A DNA stretch of 53,564 bases from NCBI GenBank assembly GCA_017941505.1, contig JAGAWH010000185.1, positions 1-53,564 of the forward strand, written 5' to 3'. Below are positions 1-6,904 of the stretch, piece after piece. Under the pieces are notes generated by a model that had not been told where the DNA came from, did not search any database, and was given only the letters and a program-made list of their open reading frames with translations. A program made the position numbers and the translations under genes. This DNA comes from Faecalicoccus sp. Lineage in GTDB: Bacteria; Bacillota_I; Bacilli_A; Erysipelotrichales; Erysipelotrichaceae. The stretch's first letter is position 1; each line of letters opens with the position of its first letter.

Positions 1-96
1 TTATTCGTGATTCAATACAAATGTAGCGCCGTATACGAGACCCGTACGTACGGTGCAATGGGAGGGGTGAAAATTATTATTTTCCCTCTACCCTAT
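1..96 (+). ncRNA. 3' end of a group II intron (domains V and VI), truncated by the window edge
   Basis: Positions 26-56 fold as a domain V hairpin. The lower stem GCGCCGTA (26-33) pairs with TACGGTGC (49-56), there is a two-base bulge (CG, 47-48), and a short upper stem TACG/CGTA carries a small loop. The GCCGTAT...ACGTACGG signature is that of group II intron domain V; the CGC triad at 27-29 instead of AGC recalls class C introns. At 31 bases it is slightly shorter than the usual 34. Positions 59-93 then form a domain VI-like hairpin (GGGAGGG with CCCT...CCC) leaving A90 bulged about seven bases before the likely 3' splice site near 96. The reverse transcriptase gene, if any, would lie left of the window. 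The intron ends at the stop codon of the convergent metA. Intron identity is inferred from motif and fold only. Confidence 0.7.
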
Positions 97-1056
97 TTAT
101 TCAATCGCATCTACGACATCGGTCGTAAATTTTTTCTCTAAAGGTGGAATTTCATCAATCTTGTACGGTGTCATCTGATATACGATGTAGTTGAGCCAAT
201 TGGAATATAATAGATTGGCTGAACTTCTCCAGGATTGGATAGGTTCTTTGGTGTCGTCGTTATCCGGATAATAATTCTTTGGGACTTCAATCGGAAGTCC
301 TTTATTTTTATCACGCAGATATTCTTTTTCCAATGTTCTTTTATCGTATTCAGAGTGCCCTGTCACAAAGATTTGTCTGGCACCCTGGTTGGATACGCAA
401 TAGATGCCGGCTTCCTTTGAAGAGGCCAATACTTTTAAGTAAGGACATTGGCGGATTTCATCTTCATCACTGACTGTGTGGCGGGAATGCGGAACCATAA
501 AGGAGTCATCAAATCCTCTAAAAAGAATGGATGTCTTTCTTTCTACTTCATGAGGGAATACGCCAAACAGCTTTTTCTCCAAAGGAATCTTATCGATTCC
601 ATAGTGATAATATAATCCTGCCTGCGCTCCCCAGCAAATGTGAACGGTAGAATAAACATGTGTTTTTGACCATTCCATTACCTGACACAGCTCATCCCAA
701 TATTCGACTTCTTCAAACTCCATCAGCTCTACAGGAGCCCCTGTAATCACAAAGCCATCGTAGTAACGGTATTTTACTTCGTCAAAGGTATCGTAGAATT
801 TCAACATATGTTCTGCAGATATATTTTTCGAAACGTGTGATTTCATCTGCATTAAATCTAATTCCACATGAATCGGTGTATTACCTAATAATCTGGCAAA
901 CTGCGTTTCGGTTTCGATTTTAGTAGGCATCAGATTTAACAACAATATTTTTAAAGGGCGGATTTGTTGGGTATCTGCTCTTCTCTGGGTCATGACAAAG
1001 ATATTCTCTTCGGTTAATGTTTTATGCGCCGGAAGATCATTTGGGATAATTATCAT
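97..1056 (-). CDS. metA: Homoserine O-acetyltransferase (MetA family)
   Basis: Activates the hydroxyl of L-homoserine for methionine synthesis in the cytoplasm. The 319-residue length is normal for the family. The class I glutamine amidotransferase-like fold shows nucleophile C141 (HICWGAQAG), H234 and E236 (TGHSEYD). The residue that sets acyl-donor choice is Glu (E110, GAPVE) rather than the Gly of the E. coli succinyltransferase; in characterised Bacillus MetA this Glu favours acetyl-CoA, so acetylation is the better call even though databases often name such proteins succinyltransferases. This agrees with the O-acetylhomoserine sulfhydrylase encoded at 3624-4904. The start has a strong ribosome site (AGAAGGGGG). 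It is divergent from the PP2C gene. I see no SAM riboswitch upstream. Confidence 0.93.
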   Translation of the reverse strand: MIIIPNDLPAHKTLTEENIFVMTQRRADTQQIRPLKILLLNLMPTKIETETQFARLLGNTPIHVELDLMQMKSHVSKNISAEHMLKFYDTFDEVKYRYYDGFVITGAPVELMEFEEVEYWDELCQVMEWSKTHVYSTVHICWGAQAGLYYHYGIDKIPLEKKLFGVFPHEVERKTSILFRGFDDSFMVPHSRHTVSDEDEIRQCPYLKVLASSKEAGIYCVSNQGARQIFVTGHSEYDKRTLEKEYLRDKNKGLPIEVPKNYYPDNDDTKEPIQSWRSSANLLYSNWLNYIVYQMTPYKIDEIPPLEKKFTTDVVDAIE

Positions 1057-1163
1057 TTTAAAGCCCCCTTCTATACTGATAGAGTATATTGTATCAAAAA
1101 AAGTAAAAAAATGGTAATCAATTGATTTGCGAGGGATTATGTTAACACAGACATATTATTTTG

Positions 1164-1178
1164 TATTAAAATGATGTC
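1164..1178 (+). promoter_or_regulatory. Putative -10 region of the PP2C gene, predicting a leaderless mRNA
   Basis: TAAAAT at 1167-1172 (or TATTAA at 1164-1169) lies six bases before the ATG at 1179, with TTAACA at 1142-1147 as a possible but poorly spaced -35. No Shine-Dalgarno sequence precedes the ATG. It is weaker than the similar sites before the DeoR and ispD genes. Confidence 0.35.
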
Positions 1179-3245
1179 ATGAAAATGGGTTCAATTAAAC
1201 GAAGAGTATTTATCGGTGCTACCGTAATTACCGTTATTCTAATGTTAATTATGCTGGTGGTGAGTTATTCAGCATGTCGTGATCTTGCCTTTGGTGTTTA
1301 TGGGGTCAGCGTGGAAATTACGGCAGATAACTTATCGGAAGATGATGATGTGCAGGCTTACACCAGAGTTTTATCCAAAGATGTAATGGCGGTTTATAAT
1401 TCCGATTCAGAAGTAAAAGATTATTCATCGGTTATGCAAAGTGATGCGTATCTTAACCTGATTAAGTATCTCAACAGCTTTCGAAAGACAAATTCGATTA
1501 AGTATTTGACTGTTGTTACGGTTGACGAAGAAAAAGGGGTTTATGTATTTCTTGCCGATGCGGATGCTTATGAAAATTTAACGGGCAGTGTCAGTTACCC
1601 AGGCGACTCCTGGCAATTGACAGAAGAGGAATTAGAACTGTATAGAGAACATCAGGTCGTGTTACCTGCGCATGTTACCAACATGGATAAACATGAAGAT
1701 TATCTTTGCAGTGCCGCCAGTGCTGTAAGGGGCGTGGATGGTAAACCGGTTGCCTTTGTGGTCGCAGATTTATCTTTGACGGAAATGCAGGAAGGAGCAA
1801 GGCAGTCAACTATTCTTTATGCACCTTACCTGATTGCGATTATTTTCGCAATGGGTATGATTGCGGTATTCCTTGCCGGACATTATTTGATACAGCCTTT
1901 GGAAACAATCACTACTGCATCCAATCGATTTATCAAGAACCGTAAAAATAACGAAGAAGGACCGACAAGTTTCTTCAGTAATTTGCAGGTAGAAGCAGGC
2001 GGAGAAGAAATTGTTCAACTCTCACAATCTCTGTCTATTCTGGAGTCGCAGTTAAATGAATATATTACGAACTTAAAGGAAGTCACAGAAGAGAATGCCC
2101 GTATCCATACGGAGTTAAGTCTGGCATCTAAAATTCAAAGCAGTATGTTACCGGATATACCGGACTCTGATAAATATGATATTTATGCCATGATGTTACC
2201 GGCAAGAGAAGTTGGTGGAGACTTCTACGACTTTATCGAGCTGGATGATACACATGTTGCTCTGGTTGTTGCGGATGCATCGGGTAAAGGTGTTCCTGCA
2301 TCGCTTGTGGTGACCAATGTGAAGGCAAGAATTCACAGCTTAGTCTATACGATGAGTACACCTGGTGAAGTCCTACACGCATTAAATAATATTATCTGTA
2401 AGGATAACAGCATGAACATGTTTGTAACGATGTGGCTTGGATATGTTGATTTAGCGAACGGAACATTGACTTACGCAAATGCCGGACATGAAAATCCTGC
2501 TCTTTTCCAAAATGGGGAATGGAATTATCGAAAAGAGAAACATGGATTGGTCTTAGGCGGAATCGAAAATATGACTTATGAAAATTTCACGGTACAATTA
2601 GAAGCAGGCGATATGGTCTTCCAGTATTCCGATGGAATCACGGAAGCTCAAAATGCCGATGGTGAACAATTCAAAGCGGAAGGCTTGATGAATGTTCTGA
2701 AAGAAACAAATACTTCAAGATCTTTAAATGTTGTGGATAGAGTAACTGAGCGCATATTAGAGTTTGAAGACGGAACCGAACAATTTGATGATATCACAAT
2801 GTTGTGCTTCCAATATAAGGATGTAAAAACTGCAGTATTTGAGGCTAAGAATGAAAACTTAGATAAAGTCACCGAATTTGTTGAACAAAATATTCACTGT
2901 TCCATGAAAACGCAGATACAGATTAATTTAGCAGTGGAAGAAATCTTTGTGAATATTGCCTGCTATGCATATGGAGATAAGCAGGGGAATGTAACGGTTA
3001 AGGTTGCCAATTATAAAAATGAAGCAGAGATTACGTTTATGGATTCCGGTATACCTTTTAATCCTCTTCAAAAAGAAGATCCAAACATTCACCTATCCAG
3101 TGACCAGCGTCAAATCGGAGGATTGGGTATTTTTATCGCAAAAAATATCATGGATGAAGTCCGTTATGAGTACAAAAATGATATGAATCAGTTGTATATG
3201 CGGAAATGTTTCGATAAAATAGGAACGAGTAAAGATATAAATTAA
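1179..3245 (+). CDS. Membrane PP2C (SpoIIE/RsbU-type) serine phosphatase fused to an RsbW-like kinase domain
   Basis: 688 residues. A first membrane helix (about 10-32), an extracytoplasmic sensor region (about 35-210), a second helix (about 215-237) and a HAMP-like linker lead into a cytoplasmic PP2C domain (about 330-530). That domain shows metal-site motifs GGDFYDF (D348), DASGKG, YSDGITEA and DDITML. A C-terminal HATPase_c domain (about 555-680) has an N-box around N592 (AVEEIFVN) and DSGIPF. Such proteins dephosphorylate a STAS anti-sigma antagonist; the HATPase part resembles the RsbW/SpoIIAB kinases that phosphorylate it. Both opposing activities therefore appear to sit in one receptor, with the STAS partner encoded next door. 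The signal sensed and the sigma factor are not visible here. Confidence 0.88.
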   Translation: MKMGSIKRRVFIGATVITVILMLIMLVVSYSACRDLAFGVYGVSVEITADNLSEDDDVQAYTRVLSKDVMAVYNSDSEVKDYSSVMQSDAYLNLIKYLNSFRKTNSIKYLTVVTVDEEKGVYVFLADADAYENLTGSVSYPGDSWQLTEEELELYREHQVVLPAHVTNMDKHEDYLCSAASAVRGVDGKPVAFVVADLSLTEMQEGARQSTILYAPYLIAIIFAMGMIAVFLAGHYLIQPLETITTASNRFIKNRKNNEEGPTSFFSNLQVEAGGEEIVQLSQSLSILESQLNEYITNLKEVTEENARIHTELSLASKIQSSMLPDIPDSDKYDIYAMMLPAREVGGDFYDFIELDDTHVALVVADASGKGVPASLVVTNVKARIHSLVYTMSTPGEVLHALNNIICKDNSMNMFVTMWLGYVDLANGTLTYANAGHENPALFQNGEWNYRKEKHGLVLGGIENMTYENFTVQLEAGDMVFQYSDGITEAQNADGEQFKAEGLMNVLKETNTSRSLNVVDRVTERILEFEDGTEQFDDITMLCFQYKDVKTAVFEAKNENLDKVTEFVEQNIHCSMKTQIQINLAVEEIFVNIACYAYGDKQGNVTVKVANYKNEAEITFMDSGIPFNPLQKEDPNIHLSSDQRQIGGLGIFIAKNIMDEVRYEYKNDMNQLYMRKCFDKIGTSKDIN

Positions 3246-3285
3246 TTTGATTTGTAACAGTGTAATTTCGAATATAGGAGGCAGT

Positions 3286-3582
3286 ATGGAATTAAAGAGC
3301 AATAGAGATAATGATAAATTAACAGTATGCCCGGTAGGTAAAATGGATACAAATTCTTCACCGGAAGTGGAAAAATTCCTGGATTCTTCATTGGATGATG
3401 TGAAAGAGCTTGTATTTGACTTTTCTGACTTAGATTATATTTCTTCTACAGGGTTACGAGTTCTTCTCAGTGCTCAGAAAAAAATGAATCAGCAGGGAAG
3501 TATGAAAGTGATCAACGTAAAACCGGAAGTAGAGGAAATCTTAGAACTTACAGGATTTACAGAAATCTTAACAATTGAGTAA
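3286..3582 (+). CDS. STAS-domain anti-sigma factor antagonist (RsbV/SpoIIAA-like)
   Basis: 98 residues forming a single STAS domain. The start at 3286 is chosen because GGAGGCAGT precedes that ATG; an in-frame upstream ATG at 3247 has no such site and overlaps the gap after the PP2C gene. The conserved phosphorylation segment is DYISSTGLR, with S54/T55 as the likely phospho-acceptor. It lies 40 bp behind the phosphatase/kinase gene, so the two very probably form one operon and one partner-switch module. It ends at a bidirectional terminator. Confidence 0.9.
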   Translation: MELKSNRDNDKLTVCPVGKMDTNSSPEVEKFLDSSLDDVKELVFDFSDLDYISSTGLRVLLSAQKKMNQQGSMKVINVKPEVEEILELTGFTEILTIE

Positions 3583-3588
3583 AAAAAG

Positions 3589-3623
3589 ATGGAGGAAACG
3601 AATAAAATTTCCTCCATTATTTT
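3589..3623. terminator. Bidirectional intrinsic terminator
   Basis: ATGGAGGAAA (3589-3598) pairs with TTTCCTCCAT (3608-3617). A T-rich run follows on the + strand and an A7 run precedes it, serving both the STAS gene and the convergent sulfhydrylase gene. Confidence 0.88.
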
Positions 3624-4904
3624 TTAAGCAGCATCTAATGCCTGAGCTAAATCGGCAATTAGATCTTCAGCATCTTCTAAGCCGCAGGAATAACGTACCA
3701 TATCCGGAGATACGCCGGCAGCCACTAATTCTTCGTCTGTCATCTGACGGTGAGTTGAGCTTGCAGGATGCAGGCAGCATGTTCTGGCATCGGCAACATG
3801 GGTTTCAATGGCAGCGACTTTTAATCCTTTCATGAAGGCTTCGGCAGCTTTTCTTCCACCTTCAATTTCAAAGGATACTACACCGCAGGATCCCTTTGGC
3901 AGATATTTCTGTGCTAAAGGATAATAAGGATCGCTTTCCAGTCCGCTGTAGTGTACTGTACGGATCTTTGGATGGTTTTCTAAGAACTTAGCAACCTTTA
4001 ATGCGTTTTCGCTGTGACGAGGCATACGTACATGCAGGCTTTCCAATCCAAGATTTAAATAGAAGGCATTCTGCGGAGACTGAATGCTTCCTAAGTCACG
4101 CATAATCTGCGCTGTAGCCTTTGTGATAAAAGCTCCTTCTAAACCAAAACGTTCTGTATAAGTGATTCCGTGGTAAGATTCATCCGGTGTTGTTAAGCCA
4201 GGGAATTTGTCCGGGTATTTTGTCCAGTCAAATTTACCGGAATCTACGATAGCTCCACCGACTGCTACACCGTGTCCATCCATATATTTTGTAGTGGAAT
4301 GAGTAACGATGTCTGCACCCCATTCAAATGGACGGCATAATACCGGAGTCGCAAAGGTGTTATCTACAATTAACGGAACACCATGTGCATGGGCAGCTTT
4401 CGCAAACTTTTCAATATCTAAAACAGTTAATGCCGGGTTAGCGATTGTTTCACCAAATACAGCTTTTGTGTTTGGCTTGAATGCGGCATTTAATTCTTCT
4501 TCTGTGCAATCCGGAGATACGAAGGTAAAATCAATACCCATACGGCGCATTGTCACATTGAATAAGTTGAAGCTTCCGCCATAGATGCTGGAAGATGATA
4601 CGATGTGATCGCCGGCAGATGCGATATTAAATACGGCAAAGAATGTGGCAGCCTGTCCGGAGCTTGTCAACATGGCGGCTGTTCCGCCTTCTAATGCGGC
4701 AATTTTTGCGGCTACAGAATCATTGGTTGGATTCTGTAGGCGGGTATAGAAATAACCGGAAGCTTCTAAGTCAAACAGTTGACCCATTGCCTCACTGGTA
4801 GCGTATTTGAATGTAGTACTTTGTACAATAGGAATCTGACGCGGTTCTCCGTTTCCCGGAGTATAGCCGGCCTGAACACATTTAGTTCCTAGACCTTGTG
4901 ACAT
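3624..4904 (-). CDS. metY: O-acetylhomoserine sulfhydrylase (PLP-dependent, Cys/Met metabolism family)
   Basis: 426 residues. It replaces the acetyl group of O-acetylhomoserine with sulfide to give homocysteine, the step after MetA. The PLP-binding lysine is K206 in HSTTKYMDGHG. YGGSFNLF, the long substrate loop and the C-terminal half match O-acetylhomoserine sulfhydrylases rather than the shorter cystathionine lyases/synthases. The start MSQGLGTK at 4904 has AGAGGG upstream; a longer in-frame start at 4976 adds 24 residues with no family match. Divergent from the DeoR regulator. Confidence 0.92.
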   Translation of the reverse strand: MSQGLGTKCVQAGYTPGNGEPRQIPIVQSTTFKYATSEAMGQLFDLEASGYFYTRLQNPTNDSVAAKIAALEGGTAAMLTSSGQAATFFAVFNIASAGDHIVSSSSIYGGSFNLFNVTMRRMGIDFTFVSPDCTEEELNAAFKPNTKAVFGETIANPALTVLDIEKFAKAAHAHGVPLIVDNTFATPVLCRPFEWGADIVTHSTTKYMDGHGVAVGGAIVDSGKFDWTKYPDKFPGLTTPDESYHGITYTERFGLEGAFITKATAQIMRDLGSIQSPQNAFYLNLGLESLHVRMPRHSENALKVAKFLENHPKIRTVHYSGLESDPYYPLAQKYLPKGSCGVVSFEIEGGRKAAEAFMKGLKVAAIETHVADARTCCLHPASSTHRQMTDEELVAAGVSPDMVRYSCGLEDAEDLIADLAQALDAA

Positions 4905-5015
4905 AATAAAAACCCTCTTTCTATTTACTAATAAAAGAATTTTAACACAAAAGACCTCTCTATGGTTAGAGAACATTTATTCAACTCTATAACCTTTTGA
5001 ATGAAACTGTATTAA

Positions 5016-5050
5016 TTGAAAACGAAACTAATATTTGGTAACATGGACTT
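5016..5050 (+). promoter_or_regulatory. Promoter of the DeoR gene, leaderless architecture
   Basis: TTGAAA (5016-5021), a 17-bp spacer and TAACAT (5039-5044). The predicted transcription start falls on or next to the A of the ATG at 5051, and there is no ribosome site. A diverged copy of the operator-like palindrome (CTTTTGAATGAAAC, 4994-5007) lies just upstream of the -35. Confidence 0.65.
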
Positions 5051-5797
5051 ATGAATAACAGACAGGCTAGAATTATTGAATTATTGGAAGAAGAAAAACG
5101 TATTGAAGTAACCCGCTTATCCCAATTGTTGAAGGTATCTCAGGTGACAATACGAAAGGATTTAGATGTATTAGAAACAAACGGTATTGTCAAAAGAGAA
5201 CACGGATATGCAGCGTTAAATGACAGCGATGATATTAATTTACGCTTAGCATATAAATTTGAAACTAAGCAGAAAATCGCTAAAGCGGCTGCCGATCTGG
5301 TACAGGATGGGCAGACCGTTATGATTGAATCCGGTTCAAGCTGTGCCCTGTTAGCCCAAGAGCTTGCGACGACAAAAAAGGATATTACCATCATCACCAA
5401 TTCTGCTTTTATCGCAGGATATATACGAAAGATATCCAATGTATCCATTATTTTACTGGGTGGCCAGTACCAGAATGAATCCCAGGTCATGGTAGGACCT
5501 ATGGTTGCCCAGTGTGCCCGTAATTTTTTTGTGGATATATTGTTTGCGGGAACGGATGGTTATGTTTCGGGAAATGGATTTACGGGGAATGATTTTATGC
5601 GCGCCCAGGCTGTTCGCGATATGGCAAGACAGGCTCGTGAAGTTGTTCTGGTGACAGATAGCTCTAAGTTTACCAAGACAGGCGTTGTGGCACTTGTCGA
5701 TCTGCATCAAATCTCTAAAATAATTACCGATCAAGGTATACCTGAAAACATAAAAGAGGAAATGGAGCAGAACCAAATTCAACTCATCACAATATAA
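5051..5797 (+). CDS. DeoR-family transcriptional regulator
   Basis: 248 residues. The N-terminal winged helix-turn-helix (about 1-60, with SQVTIRKDLDVLE as recognition region) and the C-terminal DeoRC sensor domain (about 75-235, ITNS, GG and GTDG motifs) are typical of regulators that sense phosphorylated sugars. It is followed convergently by the radical-SAM activase gene and lies 1.1 kb from the glycyl-radical enzyme, whose promoter carries two near-identical palindromes. I infer that it controls the glycyl-radical cluster and possibly itself. The promoter predicts a leaderless mRNA. Confidence 0.9.
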   Translation: MNNRQARIIELLEEEKRIEVTRLSQLLKVSQVTIRKDLDVLETNGIVKREHGYAALNDSDDINLRLAYKFETKQKIAKAAADLVQDGQTVMIESGSSCALLAQELATTKKDITIITNSAFIAGYIRKISNVSIILLGGQYQNESQVMVGPMVAQCARNFFVDILFAGTDGYVSGNGFTGNDFMRAQAVRDMARQAREVVLVTDSSKFTKTGVVALVDLHQISKIITDQGIPENIKEEMEQNQIQLITI

Positions 5798-5826
5798 AAC
5801 AGCAGGAGAATGAATCCTGCTGTTTT
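5796..5826. terminator. Bidirectional intrinsic terminator
   Basis: AAAACAGCAGGA (5796-5807) and TCCTGCTGTTTT (5815-5826) form a 12-bp stem between the convergent DeoR and activase genes, overlapping the ends of both. Confidence 0.9.
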
Positions 5827-6722
5827 TAGAAGAAACAATCAAGTCCCTTATCAATAAATACTTGTTGATAATCTTTCAAATCTTCTTTTTGAAGTGCTTT
5901 AACTCCTTTGTAGGCATACTCTCTATTCAACATTTCGTATTTACGTTCTCCAAATTGATGGAATGGTAATAATTGAACCTTTTGGGCATGCACTTCTACC
6001 AATAGATCAGCCAAGCCTTCGGCATCTTCTAATGTTTCATTAAATCCGGGTATGACCGGTATTCGTGGAAGAACATCTATCCCCTGCTCAATAGCCCATT
6101 TTAAGTTTTCTTTAATGAGATCATTATAAACGCCCGTTCCATCAAAATGTTTTTGCCTATCATACTGTTTTACGTCAAATAATAATAAATCAAATAATAC
6201 AGCTAATTCTTTAAACGTTTCTTTAGGTACATATCCGGTAGTTTCAATCGCAAGGTGAAGGTTGTGCTTTTTTAATTCCGGTAACAGTTCCTTTAAGAAT
6301 TCCGGCTGCACCATTCCTTCTCCTCCGGAGATTGTAATACCACCGCCGGATTCTTCATAGAATACCTGATCCTGCAGACAGATATCGACAATTTCTTTTA
6401 CTGTTCTGGATTCTCCTTCATGCTCAAGAGCATCCTTCGGGCAGTTTCCGACACAAGTCAGACAGCCGACGCATTTTGTATCATCGATTAGGATTTTATC
6501 ATCGACATGTTTTATAGCCTGTTTTGGACAATTGTTTACACACTTTTGACAATGTATGCATTTTCGTGAATCCCAGAGGATCTGTACTTTCGTAAGCTGG
6601 CTTTCCGGATTCGCACACCATTTGCACCGAAGCGGACATCCTTTTAGAAAAACGGTGGTTCGTACACCTGGTCCATCATGAATGCTGAATTTTTGAATAT
6701 TAAATGTGATTCCTTTTTTCAT
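5826..6722 (-). CDS. Glycyl-radical enzyme activating enzyme (radical SAM, PflC-like)
   Basis: 298 residues. The radical SAM cluster is CxxxCxxC at C29, C33, C36 (GCPLRCKWC). A ferredoxin-like insert follows with two CxxCxxCxxxCP clusters (C55/58/61/65 and C84/87/90/94). The two extra 4Fe-4S clusters mark activases of dehydratase-type glycyl-radical enzymes rather than PflA of pyruvate formate-lyase. It cleaves S-adenosylmethionine to install the glycyl radical on its partner, which must be the divergent gene at 6905. The shared 182-bp intergenic region carries paired palindromes. Confidence 0.93.
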   Translation of the reverse strand: MKKGITFNIQKFSIHDGPGVRTTVFLKGCPLRCKWCANPESQLTKVQILWDSRKCIHCQKCVNNCPKQAIKHVDDKILIDDTKCVGCLTCVGNCPKDALEHEGESRTVKEIVDICLQDQVFYEESGGGITISGGEGMVQPEFLKELLPELKKHNLHLAIETTGYVPKETFKELAVLFDLLLFDVKQYDRQKHFDGTGVYNDLIKENLKWAIEQGIDVLPRIPVIPGFNETLEDAEGLADLLVEVHAQKVQLLPFHQFGERKYEMLNREYAYKGVKALQKEDLKDYQQVFIDKGLDCFF

Positions 6723-6780
6723 ATCTTTCTTTTCCTTACGATACTATAGTACCATATCTGACCATTTCGTCAACAGAAAA

Positions 6781-6794
6781 CTTTCAAATGAAAG
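6781..6794. promoter_or_regulatory. Operator-like palindrome, copy 1
   Basis: CTTTCAAATGAAAG is an inverted repeat (CTTTCA, 2-base spacer, TGAAAG). A near-identical copy lies at 6876-6889. Both sit in the divergent activase/glycyl-radical-enzyme promoter region, so they are candidate binding sites for the neighbouring DeoR regulator. Confidence 0.55.
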
Positions 6795-6821
6795 CAAAAT
6801 AGATTTCGATGCAAAAATATA

Positions 6822-6854
6822 TTGACATTCTCGAAAAAAATGATACGATATAAT
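6822..6854 (+). promoter_or_regulatory. Promoter of the glycyl-radical enzyme gene
   Basis: Consensus -35 TTGACA at 6822-6827. The -10 is either TACGAT (6844-6849, 16-bp spacer) or TATAAT (6849-6854, 21-bp spacer). Palindromes lie upstream and downstream of it. Confidence 0.6.
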
Positions 6855-6862
6855 CACAAAAC

Positions 6863-6889
6863 GAAATCAATTTAGATTTCAAATGAAAG
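6863..6889. promoter_or_regulatory. Operator-like palindromes downstream of the promoter
   Basis: GAAATC (6863-6868) and GATTTC (6875-6880) form an inverted repeat that overlaps the second copy of the TTTCAAATGAAAG palindrome (6876-6889). They lie between promoter and ribosome site, where a bound repressor would block transcription. Confidence 0.5.
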
Positions 6890-6904
6890 GCAAGGAGAAA
6901 ACTT

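Noticed and set aside
62..88. Hairpin GAGGG...CCCTC as the metA terminator
   Set aside because: It lacks a T run in the metA direction and sits in register with a domain V hairpin as domain VI of a group II intron, which explains it better.
1057..1178. SAM riboswitch or T-box before the methionine and aromatic genes
   Set aside because: No S-box stems, T-box sequence or long leader is visible before metA, metY or aroB.
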